DNA from: Glycomyces luteolus
GTDB taxonomy: Bacteria > Actinomycetota > Actinomycetes > Mycobacteriales > Micromonosporaceae
Reading direction: 5' to 3'
DNA length: 64,000 nt
Assembly: GCF_027622875.1 (NCBI RefSeq)
Contig: NZ_JAPZVP010000013.1
Coordinates: 62,001 to 126,000 of the forward strand
The notes beneath the pieces were generated by a model that had not been told where the DNA came from, did not search any database, and saw nothing but the letters and a program-made list of their open reading frames with translations. Every line of letters begins with the position of its first letter. Position 1 is the stretch's first letter. Of the stretch, positions 44,422 to 53,142 are shown piece by piece. Both the position numbers and the translations under genes were made by a program.

Positions 44422-45207
44422 CCTCGTCCGCCCGCTTCAACATCGCGATGGGACTGCGAATCGCGTGCCGATGGTGCGCTGGAGACGAATGAAAGGCGAG
44501 GCGATGACCTGCCCCAATCGTCGATCGTGGCAGCAGGCCAAGGAGGACTGCGAGGTCTGGGGCCGGTCTTCGGTCGCGGTTCAAGCAGTCAGCGACAGAG
44601 CGGCGAGGACCAATCCTGGGATGTGACGCTGCGGCGAGGACTGGTTGCCGGTCGCGGTCAGAGCGATCAGCGACGGCGACGGCGGAACTCGGGTGGATTG
44701 CCGTGGCCGGGGCACCCGGGACCCCGGCCGGGATCCCGGGCCATTGCCGTTGTCGCTGCGGCGGCCGATGTGGCCGGGGTGATGGCCGATGGGCACTGCA
44801 ACCGCGGAAATGGCGAAGGCCGGTCGGGTGTGGTCCCGGGGATCGGTCCGCGGTCGCCGTGGCTTTCGCCGCTGGATCGGTGTGCCGGTGCCGTGGCTTT
44901 CGCTGCGTCGATTCGATGGCATGGCCGCATTCCGCATGGTCGATTCACCTCCTTCCGAGTTGCCGTGGCTGCTCATGGAAAGCGCCGCCGCGCCGAGCTC
45001 CTCGGCGCGGGCCTCTGCCTGTCCACGTCCTGCCTGAGGGGGGAGGGCGTTCTTGCCCTCCACGCCTGCCTGACCGATGTGGCCGCCCCGGTGTCTGCCT
45101 GGCGGCGGTATCGCCTCCCGCTGCTTGCCGTGCCTTGCTTGGGGTTCCGTCCTGAAGGCACGGCCTCTCTCGCGCATGGGGGCGCGCGGACGGAACGAGT
45201 GCTCGCC
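44422..45207. other. 786-bp stretch without a firm gene
   Basis: It has imperfect direct repeats of GGTCGCGGTTCAAGCAGTCAGCGA type at about 44572-44680. Several long frames exist but have poor composition. One minus-strand ORF has a perfect Shine-Dalgarno sequence and is listed separately. Confidence 0.5.
44581..44937 (-). CDS. possible small protein with perfect Shine-Dalgarno sequence
   Basis: AAGGAGGTGA (44946-44955, minus strand) is eight bases from ATG 44937. The 118-residue product is basic and Pro/Arg/Ser-rich with no known motif. The ribosome site is the strongest in the window but the composition looks non-coding, so this may be a degraded gene or a short peptide. Confidence 0.25.
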   Translation of the reverse strand: MRNAAMPSNRRSESHGTGTPIQRRKPRRPRTDPRDHTRPAFAISAVAVPIGHHPGHIGRRSDNGNGPGSRPGSRVPRPRQSTRVPPSPSLIALTATGNQSSPQRHIPGLVLAALSLTA

Positions 45208-45333
45208 ATGGACGTGCTGGTGCTGCGGAACCGAGTCCTCTCATTGCTCGGCATGGCACTACCGGTCACGCTGGCGGGTCTTGCTCTGGTCGCATATGCC
45301 ACCGTGTGCGGCACTGCCTTCTGGTTGGGGTGA
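45208..45333 (+). CDS. possible 41-residue single-helix membrane peptide
   Basis: MDVLVLRNRVLSLLGMALPV begins a peptide whose second half (LAGLALVAYATVCGTAFWLG) would span a membrane. No good ribosome site. It stands alone between lutC and the kinase gene. Confidence 0.3.
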   Translation: MDVLVLRNRVLSLLGMALPVTLAGLALVAYATVCGTAFWLG

Positions 45334-45861
45334 TCCCAACTAGGAAACCGTCCACCCAGTCACGGCCCATCGGGGGCGCGGACAGCTGCGGGCGATAGCA
45401 CGGGGATGAGGTCTGGAACCCCCGGTGGGGGCTGAGTGCCTCGAAACAAGTCGGTTTGTCGATTCAGCCAGAGGCTTGTCGTAGTCTGCGTACACCTACT
45501 CGACACCTGTACGAATTCCCTGTCCCTGTACGTATCTCAAGTATCCTCAATACGCCCCCCACCGTCATCACCCACACGATGCGAAAACCTTCACGTCCCG
45601 CGCCCGCCGCGCACCCTGACCGACTGCGCCCCAACCCCAACCGAGCCGACCGCCGCCTCCCGACCCCGCCCCGTCACTCGCCTCTTCGTCGCTGACCGCC
45701 TGAACCCCGACCCAGAACCAACCTCGCTGGGAACACGGCGGAGTACCACCGCTTGCCCCTGGAAAGCGGCGGGTGCGGCGAAGTGCCAAGCAGGCCGCCC
45801 CGACCTGGCCTGTCACGCATTGCCGATTCACCATGAACGTCCAGTAGTGGTCGGACGCGGC
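45334..45861. other. 528-bp gene-free stretch before the kinase
   Basis: Contains a locally AT-richer patch (45480-45560) with CCTGTACG repeated at 45506 and 45525 (19-base period). I see no gene. Confidence 0.5.
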
Positions 45862-45867
45862 CATAAT
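45862..45867 (+). promoter_or_regulatory. -10 box, leaderless promoter of kinase gene
   Basis: CATAAT seven bases before ATG 45875. Confidence 0.45.
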
Positions 45868-45874
45868 CGGCGCC

Positions 45875-47474
45875 ATGCTCCTCACGAGACCCGGTGTGCT
45901 GCTTGGCAGCCGCTACCTCCTTCGGCAACGGATCGGCGCGGGGGGGGATGGGCGAGGTCTGGCGGGCCGAGGACACCATCCTGCGCAGGCCGGTCGCCCT
46001 CAAGGTCCTGCATCCGGCGCTCTCCGACGACGAGGGCTTCCAGCGCCGCTTCGTCGAGGAGGCGCGCACGGTGGCGGCGCTGCGGGCGAGGGGCGTGGTC
46101 GAGATCTTCGACATCCGCGCCGAACGCGACGAGCACGGCGAAGCGATGACCTACCTGGTCATGCAGTTCCTGGAAGGCCAGTCGCTCCACACCGTGATCG
46201 AGCGGCACGCGCCGATGCCCGCCCAGCGGGTGCTGCCGCTGCTCGCCCAGATCGCGGACGCGCTGGAGGTGGCGCACCAGGCCGGGATCGTGCACCGGGA
46301 CATCAAGCCCGCCAACATCATCGTCGACGCCAAGCGCGTACCGACCATTCTGGACTTCGGGATCGCGCTGCGCCGCGACCAGACCGCGCTGACGGCCACC
46401 GGGACCGTCCTTGGCACGGTCGGGTACGCCTCGCCCGAGCAGCTGCGCGGGGAGGACCTGACCGGGGCGTCGGACCTGTACTCGCTCGGGGTCATCGCCT
46501 ACGAATGCCTCAGCGGCGCCATCCCGTTCGATCGGAACTCGCCCGCCGCGGTGATCACCGGGCACCTGCACGAGGCGCCGCCGCCGCTGCCTCCGGGCGT
46601 GCCGCCGGTCGCGGCCGAGCTGGTCGACTGGGCGATGGCGAAGGACCCGGCGGACCGCCCGGCCTCAGCCGGGATGTTCGCGCAGGAATGCAGAGTGGCC
46701 GTGCAGCAGACGAAACCGGCCCCCGCCGAATCCAACCGCACCACAGTGGACCTACTGGTGTCGTCGTCCCCGCCGGTGCGGCCGACCGCGCCGATGCCGG
46801 CCGCCCCGGAACCGGAGCGGCCGCGCCGCCGCCGCGGCAGGGGCGTGCTGTGGGGCCTCGCCGCCGTGATCGCCGCCGTCGCGTTGACGATCGGCACCAT
46901 GCGGCTCTTCGACGAGGACGAGCCCGGAGGCCAAGGCGCGAGCGAGGACCCGACGGCCGAGGGAGGCGCACCGGAGGCGACCGAGCCCGCGACCGCCGAC
47001 GAGGCGACGAGCGAGGCGGTGAGCGAGGAGGAGGCGCCGCCGCTCCCGGGCACGTCGGTCCTGGTGAGCGCGGCGACGGGCGATTGCCTGGTCGGCTACC
47101 ACGACACGCCGCCGCCGAGCGCGCAAATGGGGCTGTGCGATGACAACGGCATCGACGAGTTCGCGTTCGTCACCGAAGGCGACGAGGTGAGCATCGCCCA
47201 CTCGTACGAATACGACAACTGGCCCAACGGCAGCGAGACCATCACCGAATGCATCTGGTGGGACGAGGAGCACCTCAATCTCGCCGAACGATGCGGGGAA
47301 ACGACCTGGCAGTTCACGTACCTGCGCACCGACGAGGCCGAAGACGCCGACTTCTGGCAGGTGCGCGCCTCCGGCGACGGCAACTACTGCCTCACGGTCG
47401 CCGACCCGGCGCCGACGCTCAGTCCGTGCACGGCCGACGATGTGAACCAGCAGTGGCGGACCACCGCGGGCTGA
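45875..47474 (+). pseudogene. receptor-type serine/threonine protein kinase, frameshifted in the P-loop
   Basis: The first 22 codons (GVLLGSRYLLRQRIGAG) and the rest (GGMGEVWRAEDTILRRPVAL) form one perfect PknB-type kinase start, but lie in different frames: the Gly-loop G tract (45940-45947) has one G too many. After the shift all kinase motifs are intact (VALKVLHP, GIVHRDIKPANIIVD, LDFGIAL, YASPEQLRG, SDLYSLGVIAYECLSG). A membrane helix (GVLWGLAAVIAAVALTIG), an acidic linker and an extracellular domain ending NQQWRTTAG (ricin-like QXW) follow. As written the gene cannot make a full kinase; a sequencing error is as likely as a true mutation. Confidence 0.85.
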
Positions 47475-47486
47475 CCCGAGGGGCGG

Positions 47487-48182
47487 CTAGCGCTTCGTGC
47501 GGCGCACGCGTTCGCGGCCGAGGAGCCAGAGGGCCTGCACGCCGTCGGTCCAGGTGATCTTCTTGCCCTCCTCGCGGCTGCGCGCCGTGTAGGAGATCGG
47601 CACCTCGTACGGCCGGATGCCCTGCTTGAGCAGCTTCGCGGTCAGCTCGGCCTCCATGCCGAAGCCGCCCGAGCGGATGTTCAAGTCCAGGTACATCTGG
47701 CGCGGCAGGAGCTTGTAGCAGGTCTCCAGGTCCGAGATGTACGAGTTGAAGAGGATGTTCGCCGCGAGCGTGATGCCCTTGTTGCCCATCACGTACCAGA
47801 ACGAGTAGGCCGAGTGCGAGCCGAACGAGCGCGACCCGTAGACCACCTCGGCCTTGCCGTCGAGCACCGGCGTGAGGAGCCGGGGCAGGTCGGCGGCGTC
47901 GTACTCGCCGTCGGCGTCGAACACGACGACGTAGTCGCCTTGGGCGGCCTTGGCCGCCGTGCGGATCGCCGCGCCCTTTCCTTTGTTGCGGTCGTGGCGG
48001 ATCAACCGCACCCGCGGATTGTCCTCAAAGGTCTGCAAGACCTCCCAGGAGCGATCGCGGGAGCCGTCGTCGACGGCAACGATCTCGGTCTCGCAGGGGA
48101 ACTCCACTGCGAGCAGCTCTTTCAACGTTCCGGCAGCGAGGCGTTCCTCATTGAAGACCGGAACGAGAATCGACAACAGCAT
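47487..48182 (-). CDS. family 2 glycosyltransferase, polyprenyl-phosphate sugar synthase-like
   Basis: A 231-residue GT-A enzyme: SILVPVFNEERLAAGTL, VAVDDGSRDRSWEVL, KGKGAAIRTA, VFDADGEYDAADL (DXD metal site) and VYGSRSFGSHSAYSF. It resembles dolichyl/polyprenyl-phosphate glucosyl- or mannosyltransferases without their C-terminal membrane helices. Such enzymes load a lipid carrier for GT-C transferases, and a GT-C-like protein is encoded divergently 96 bases away. GGATGGAG lies before ATG 48182. Confidence 0.9.
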   Translation of the reverse strand: MLLSILVPVFNEERLAAGTLKELLAVEFPCETEIVAVDDGSRDRSWEVLQTFEDNPRVRLIRHDRNKGKGAAIRTAAKAAQGDYVVVFDADGEYDAADLPRLLTPVLDGKAEVVYGSRSFGSHSAYSFWYVMGNKGITLAANILFNSYISDLETCYKLLPRQMYLDLNIRSGGFGMEAELTAKLLKQGIRPYEVPISYTARSREEGKKITWTDGVQALWLLGRERVRRTKR

Positions 48183-48278
48183 TGCTGCTCCATCCCCGCG
48201 GATCGAACAAGATTGCACAACCATAACGCGCTCATGCCAGGACGGCATCGGCCGGACGGCTCGTGTTGAATCCTGGTC

Positions 48279-50432
48279 GTGTTGAATGAACGGGTGCTGC
48301 TCGTTCTGTGGCTCCTGATACTGCTTCCGGCGCTCGCCTACGCCCTCCGCCCCCGCGACGGAGCCGTCCTGGCCCCCGCGAGGCTCGCCGTCGTGCGGGC
48401 ATCGATCCTGCTGGGGGCGTACGCGATCGGCGTCGTCGAGGTCGCCTCCGCCTTCACCGCGCTCACCGCGCCGACGGTCCTCATCGCGTGGATCGCCGCG
48501 ACCATCGCCGTGATCGCTGCCGTGCTCGCCCGCTGCGTTCGGGACGTAACCCCAGATGAGGGCTCCGGGCCGTTCGCGCGCCGCGGCCAGCCGCTCGACG
48601 CCCTCCGCGAGGAACTGCGGTCCCGCCGCGGCGCCACCCGCCGCACCTGGCGGCGCACCAAGTCCGCCGCCGCCGCGGCCCCCGCCTGGCAGTGGGCGCT
48701 CGGATGCGTCATCGCGATCCTCGCCATCAGCGTCGCCGTACTCGCGATCGGCTCGTCCCCCAACAACTTCGACTCCCAGACCTACCACCTGCCGCGCATC
48801 GAGCACTGGATCCAGAACGCCAGCGTCGCCGTCTACCCCACGGACATCCACCGGCAGGTCGACATCGGGCCCGGCTCCGAATACCTCCTCACCCACGTGC
48901 GGCTCCTCTCCGGCGGCGACGGCGCCTACAACCTCTTGCAGTACCTCGCCGCGATCGGCGCGGCCCTCGCCGCCTCCCGGATCGCCGCGCAGCTCGGCGG
49001 CGGCCCCGTCGCCCAGCTCGCCACCGTCTTCATCCTCGCCACCACCCCCGAAGTGCTCCTCCAGGCCTCCAGCACCCAGGTCGACCTCGTCGCCGCCGCC
49101 TGGGTCGCGTGCCTCGCCACGATCGTGCTCGACGAATTCACCCGACCCGGGGACGCGAGCGGGATCCTCCATGTCGCCGCCCCCCGCTCCGACGCCCTCT
49201 ACCTCGGGCTCGCGCTGGGCCTCATCGCAGTCACCAAGAGCACCGGGCTGCTCGCCGCCGCCCCGCTGCTGCTCGTGTGGGGCATCGGACGGCTCGTGCG
49301 CGACGGCCACCGCCGCCGCCCCTGCCTCTGCGGGCGCAACCCCCAGCAGTGCTCCCGCTCCGACGCCTCGCGCGCCGCCATAGCCCGCGCCGCCACGGTG
49401 GCCGCTTCCCTCGCCGTCCTCGCCATCGCCCTGATCCTGGTGGGGCCGTTCCTCGTCCGCATGCAGCAGACCTTCGGGCACCCGCTCGGCCCCGACGTGC
49501 TGCGCGACTCGATCGGCGTCCAGACCGCCGACCCGCGCCTGCTCCTCATCAACGGCCTGCGCATCGCCCAGACCAACCTCGACACGCCCCTGTTCTTCCT
49601 CTCCGACGCGTTCGCCGCCGCGATCAGCGGCCTCGCCGGCCTCATGGGCGTCGACCCCAACGACCCCCGGATCACCTTCGGCTCCACCCAATTCCCCGTA
49701 CCCGCCTGGTACCCCGACGAAGACCGCGCCGCGTTCCCCGTCACCGGCCTCGCCGCCGTCGCCGGACTCGCCTGGTTCGCGGTCAAAGGCCCCCGGCTGC
49801 GCCGCGCCTACGCCGCCGCGCTCGTCATCGCCTTCATCGGCGTCGTCTGCACCGTCTCCTGGCAGCCCTGGATCAACCGGCTCGTCATGTTCCTCGTCGT
49901 CCTCGGCGCCCCCGCCGCCGGACTGCTCGCCGCCGGCCTCGTGAAGGGCTTCGCCGCCACCGCCCGCGACCGGAGCCGCCGCCGCGCCGCCTGCGTCCTC
50001 GTCACCGTGATCGCCGTCGCCGCCTCCCTCGCCGGCGTCCTCACCGTCGCCTACGGCTACCCCCGGCGCCTCGCCGGAACCTGGTCCGTCTTCAGCCTCA
50101 CCGACATCGAGGAGCGCTTCGTCCGCCGCCGCGAATGGCTGCCCCAGTACGAGGAGGCCGCCGCCGCCGTCGCGGCCGCCGAACCCGAACGCGTGGGCCT
50201 CGTGCAGGGCAACGACTCCTGGGAGTACCCGTGGTGGATCCTCCTCCCCGAGGACACCGAGATCGTCGCTCTGCAATCGATCGTCCCCGGCGAGGAGCCC
50301 GCCGACCCCTCCACCGTCGACGCCATCGTCTGCGCCGAAGACCTCGAGGAATGCGAGGACCTCACTCCCGACGGCTGGGAGTTCCACGACCTCGGCACCG
50401 TCGCCTACGCCCTCCCGCCCGCCGGATCGTGA
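48279..50432 (+). CDS. polytopic membrane protein, GT-C glycosyltransferase-like
   Basis: A 717-residue protein with about 12 helices. Two N-terminal helices and a basic cytoplasmic loop precede a helix followed by SSPNNFDSQTYHLPRIEHWI, which places an aspartate in the first outer loop as in GT-C enzymes, then GPGSEYLLTHVRLLSGGDGA. The C-terminal 130 residues, with the cysteines of VDAIVCAEDLEECEDL, form a soluble domain. A sugar acceptor cannot be named. The start is a GTG at 48279. Divergence from the GT2 gene suggests the two act in one glycosylation route. Confidence 0.75.
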   Translation: MLNERVLLVLWLLILLPALAYALRPRDGAVLAPARLAVVRASILLGAYAIGVVEVASAFTALTAPTVLIAWIAATIAVIAAVLARCVRDVTPDEGSGPFARRGQPLDALREELRSRRGATRRTWRRTKSAAAAAPAWQWALGCVIAILAISVAVLAIGSSPNNFDSQTYHLPRIEHWIQNASVAVYPTDIHRQVDIGPGSEYLLTHVRLLSGGDGAYNLLQYLAAIGAALAASRIAAQLGGGPVAQLATVFILATTPEVLLQASSTQVDLVAAAWVACLATIVLDEFTRPGDASGILHVAAPRSDALYLGLALGLIAVTKSTGLLAAAPLLLVWGIGRLVRDGHRRRPCLCGRNPQQCSRSDASRAAIARAATVAASLAVLAIALILVGPFLVRMQQTFGHPLGPDVLRDSIGVQTADPRLLLINGLRIAQTNLDTPLFFLSDAFAAAISGLAGLMGVDPNDPRITFGSTQFPVPAWYPDEDRAAFPVTGLAAVAGLAWFAVKGPRLRRAYAAALVIAFIGVVCTVSWQPWINRLVMFLVVLGAPAAGLLAAGLVKGFAATARDRSRRRAACVLVTVIAVAASLAGVLTVAYGYPRRLAGTWSVFSLTDIEERFVRRREWLPQYEEAAAAVAAAEPERVGLVQGNDSWEYPWWILLPEDTEIVALQSIVPGEEPADPSTVDAIVCAEDLEECEDLTPDGWEFHDLGTVAYALPPAGS

Positions 50433-50482
50433 GCCGCGCACGCACCCCAGGGCCCGTTGAGCTGCGCCTACAGGCTTGGCAC

Positions 50483-50488
50483 TAACCT
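50483..50488 (+). promoter_or_regulatory. -10 box, leaderless promoter of dcd
   Basis: TAACCT six bases before ATG 50495. Confidence 0.55.
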
Positions 50489-50494
50489 GAGGCC

Positions 50495-51070
50495 ATGCTG
50501 CTTAGCGACCGCGACATCCTCGATGCCGTCAAGAACGACCGCCTCGGCATCCAGCCGTTCGAAGACGAGCTCGTGCAGCCCTCCAGCATCGACGTCCGGC
50601 TCGACCGGCGCTTCCGGGTCTTCAACAACCAGAAGTACACCCACATCGACCCCTCCAAGCAGCAGGACGACCTCACCGCCGAAGTCGAGGTCGGCGACGA
50701 CGAGCCGTTCGTGCTCCACCCCGGCGAGTTCGTGCTCGCCTCCACCCTCGAGGTCTTCACCCTCCCGAACGACCTCGCCGCGCGCCTCGAAGGCAAATCC
50801 AGCCTCGGCCGCCTCGGCCTGCTCACCCACTCCACCGCCGGGTTCATCGACCCGGGCTTCTCCGGGCACGTCACCCTCGAGCTCTCCAACGTCGCGAACC
50901 TCCCCATCACGCTCTGGCCCGGCATGAAGATCGGGCAGCTCTGCGTCTTCCGGCTCTCCAGCCCCGCCGAGAACCCGTACGGCGCCGGCGCCAACTTCTC
51001 CCGCTACCAGGACCAGCGCGGCCCTACCCCGTCGAAATCGTGGATGCACTGGCGCACTTGGCCCACCTAG
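50495..51070 (+). CDS. dcd: dCTP deaminase
   Basis: Produces dUTP (or dUMP in the bifunctional form) from dCTP for thymidylate synthesis. The 191-residue trimeric-dUTPase-fold protein contains [50 protein letters not shown] and [12 protein letters not shown]. The actinobacterial enzymes are often bifunctional, and the retained [17 protein letters not shown] region allows this. The C-terminal tail [12 protein letters not shown] is normal. Confidence 0.97.
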   Translation: MLLSDRDILDAVKNDRLGIQPFEDELVQPSSIDVRLDRRFRVFNNQKYTHIDPSKQQDDLTAEVEVGDDEPFVLHPGEFVLASTLEVFTLPNDLAARLEGKSSLGRLGLLTHSTAGFIDPGFSGHVTLELSNVANLPITLWPGMKIGQLCVFRLSSPAENPYGAGANFSRYQDQRGPTPSKSWMHWRTWPT

Positions 51071-51157
51071 GCTGCATTTGTCCGTAATCACCGTTTCTAC
51101 TTGCACAACCGTCAAGCGTTTCTCACGCGAATCGCTGAACACGGGTGTCATTCGGCC

Positions 51158-51163
51158 TAACCT
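51158..51163 (+). promoter_or_regulatory. -10 box, leaderless promoter of CmpX-like gene
   Basis: TAACCT six bases before ATG 51170, identical to the dcd arrangement. Confidence 0.55.
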
Positions 51164-51169
51164 GCGGTT

Positions 51170-52015
51170 ATGGACATCTCGCAGAGCTTCCAGAACATGT
51201 GGGACAGCGTCATCGCCTTCTTGCCGCGTGCGCTGGCCTTCCTGGCGATCCTCCTCATCGGCTGGATCGTCAGCAAATTCATAGGCAAGATGGTCGGTAA
51301 GCTGCTCCACCGTGTCGGGCTTGACCGCGCCGGCGACAAATCCGGGCTGCGGCGCTTCACCGGCAAGTTCGAGCTGAGCGACCTGCTCGGCAAACTCGTG
51401 TATTACGCGTTGCTGCTGTTCACGCTGCAGCTGGCTTTCGGAGCATTCGGGAACAACCCGGTGTCGAGCCTGCTGAACCAGCTCGTCGGCTGGCTGCCGC
51501 AGCTGTTCATCGCGCTGGTCATCATCGTGGTGGCCTTCGCGGTCGCCAACGCGGTGTACGAGCTCGTCAGCGGCATGCTCGCCGACACCAGCTACGGCAA
51601 CACCGTGGCCCGGATCAGCCAGTTCGGGATCATCTTCTTCGGCGTCGTCGCGGCGTTCGGCCAGGTCGGGATCGCCACGACGGTGACCACGCCGATCTTG
51701 TGGACGGTGCTGGCGATGATCGCGGGCGTCGTGATCGTCGGCGTGGGCGGCGGGCTCGTCGGCCCGATGCGCCAGCGCTGGGAACGGATGCTCGACACCG
51801 CCGAGACCGAGGCCACCCGGAGGAAGACGACCGGTGGCATGCGCCGCGGCGACACCACCTCGCCGATGTCCAAGACGTACCGTTCCGGCCGGTACGGGGC
51901 CGAGACCGACGCGCAGGCGCCTTCGGGGTCGATGCGCGAGGACACCACGCAAGGGATGCCGGGCGCCGGCGCCGGGGTCGAGTCCGAGCGTCCCATGCCG
52001 CCGAACGAGCCGTAG
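51170..52015 (+). CDS. CmpX-like mechanosensitive-channel-type membrane protein
   Basis: A 281-residue protein with five hydrophobic helices, including two TM-helix repeats (LPRALAFLAILLIGWIVSKF and LPQLFIALVIIVVAFAVANA) of the CmpX/MscS-related type, and ends in a polar Gly/Thr/Arg-rich cytoplasmic tail. It lacks the beta-domain of true MscS channels, so it may be a minor channel or a stress-related membrane organiser. The message is probably leaderless. Confidence 0.82.
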   Translation: MDISQSFQNMWDSVIAFLPRALAFLAILLIGWIVSKFIGKMVGKLLHRVGLDRAGDKSGLRRFTGKFELSDLLGKLVYYALLLFTLQLAFGAFGNNPVSSLLNQLVGWLPQLFIALVIIVVAFAVANAVYELVSGMLADTSYGNTVARISQFGIIFFGVVAAFGQVGIATTVTTPILWTVLAMIAGVVIVGVGGGLVGPMRQRWERMLDTAETEATRRKTTGGMRRGDTTSPMSKTYRSGRYGAETDAQAPSGSMREDTTQGMPGAGAGVESERPMPPNEP

Positions 52016-52260
52016 CCACCGCGCCGGGAGACGATGTGTCCGGTCTCCCGTGGTGGTGACACGCGGCGCCGACCGGCGGGCGGCGCCGCGAATAGGGAAG
52101 CACTGCTCGGCACACGGCCGCGCTCCGTTCTCGGAGTGCGGCCGGCCCGCGTTCGGGGTCGACTTCGGGCGCTCCTACCTCGCGGCGCTGCGCCGGCGGC
52201 GGTCCGGCGCTCGATTCACCGCCTGCACACCCGGGGAAAGTGGGCTTTTGCTCCCTGCTT

Positions 52261-52290
52261 GCGCGAGTACGCGCGAGTAGCCTCATCGAG
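52261..52290 (+). promoter_or_regulatory. promoter and possible operator of tetR gene
   Basis: Tandem 10-bp repeats GCGCGAGTA(C/G) at 52261-52280 overlap the -10 TAGCCT (52278-52283). The latter is seven bases from GTG 52291. The repeat may be an operator for the regulator itself. Confidence 0.45.
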
Positions 52291-52884
52291 GTGGACATGA
52301 ATGGCGATAACAGGGGCGGTTCCAAACGCCGCCGCGAGATCCTCGATGTGGCCGTCAGACTGCTCGCCAAGCACGGGTACCACGGAGTGTCGATGGACGA
52401 CATCGGCGCGGCCGCCTCCATCACCGGGCCGGCGCTGTACCACCACTTCAAGGGCGGCAAGGAGCAGATGCTCGCCGATGCGCTCATTCCCGTCTCGGAG
52501 CGGCTGCTGGCCGGCGGGCGGCACTGGGCGTCGCTGCACTCGGAGGACCCGCAGGCCGCGCTTGAGGCGCTGGTCGACTTTCATCTCGAGGTCGTGATCG
52601 ATTCGCCGGAGATCGTCATCCTCCATCTGCACGAACTCGACCGGCTCCCGGAGGAGCCGCGGCGGCAGGTGCGCAAGCTCCAGCGCGTGTACGTCGAGGA
52701 GTGGGTGGGCGTGCTGTGCCGCCTGCGGCCGGGCCTCCAGCCCGAGCAGGCCCGCGTGCTCGCTCACGGCGCCTTCGGCCTCATGAACTCGACCCCGTAC
52801 CTCTCCCTGGGGGACGAGGTCAGCGCCGACGAGACGGCGGCCCTGCTGCGAGCGGCGGCCCTGCGAGCCCTCGACCCGGGCTAG
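52291..52884 (+). CDS. TetR/AcrR-family regulator
   Basis: A 197-residue regulator with the TetR HTH (KRRREILDVAVRLLAKHGYH, GVSMDDIGAAASITGPALYH, HFKGGKEQMLADAL) and a helical ligand domain ending in a conserved C-terminal helix (VSADETAALLRAAALRALDP). The ligand domain looks like that of fatty-acid/acyl-CoA-responsive members. I chose GTG 52291 because TAGCCT lies seven bases upstream; ATG 52297 is a fair alternative. Targets might include the HMG-CoA lyase gene nearby. Confidence 0.9.
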   Translation: MDMNGDNRGGSKRRREILDVAVRLLAKHGYHGVSMDDIGAAASITGPALYHHFKGGKEQMLADALIPVSERLLAGGRHWASLHSEDPQAALEALVDFHLEVVIDSPEIVILHLHELDRLPEEPRRQVRKLQRVYVEEWVGVLCRLRPGLQPEQARVLAHGAFGLMNSTPYLSLGDEVSADETAALLRAAALRALDPG

Positions 52885-53142
52885 CCTGCTCGGGCTTTCC
52901 GGCCCCGCCCGCTCACCACCGCTGTCCGCGATCGCCGTTTCTCCTGCCGATCGTGTCTTTTGCGCGCCTCGCTGCCGTCGGGCGCTCGTTGGATGTCGGT
53001 CGACGCGAGGTGTTGACCTTGTCGGGCCCGGTCGCGCCTTTGCGGCACCTCCTTTCCTGTGGGCGTCCGTCCCGTATTTCGGGATCGGGGGTTAGCATGG
53101 GCTGATGGGCCGCAACGGTTCGCGGCCCGGGGAGGCGGAGCG

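Noticed and set aside
44527-45333. 268-codon plus-strand frame after lutC
   Set aside because: Repetitive Gly/Arg-rich composition and no ribosome site; only its last 41 codons look like a possible peptide.
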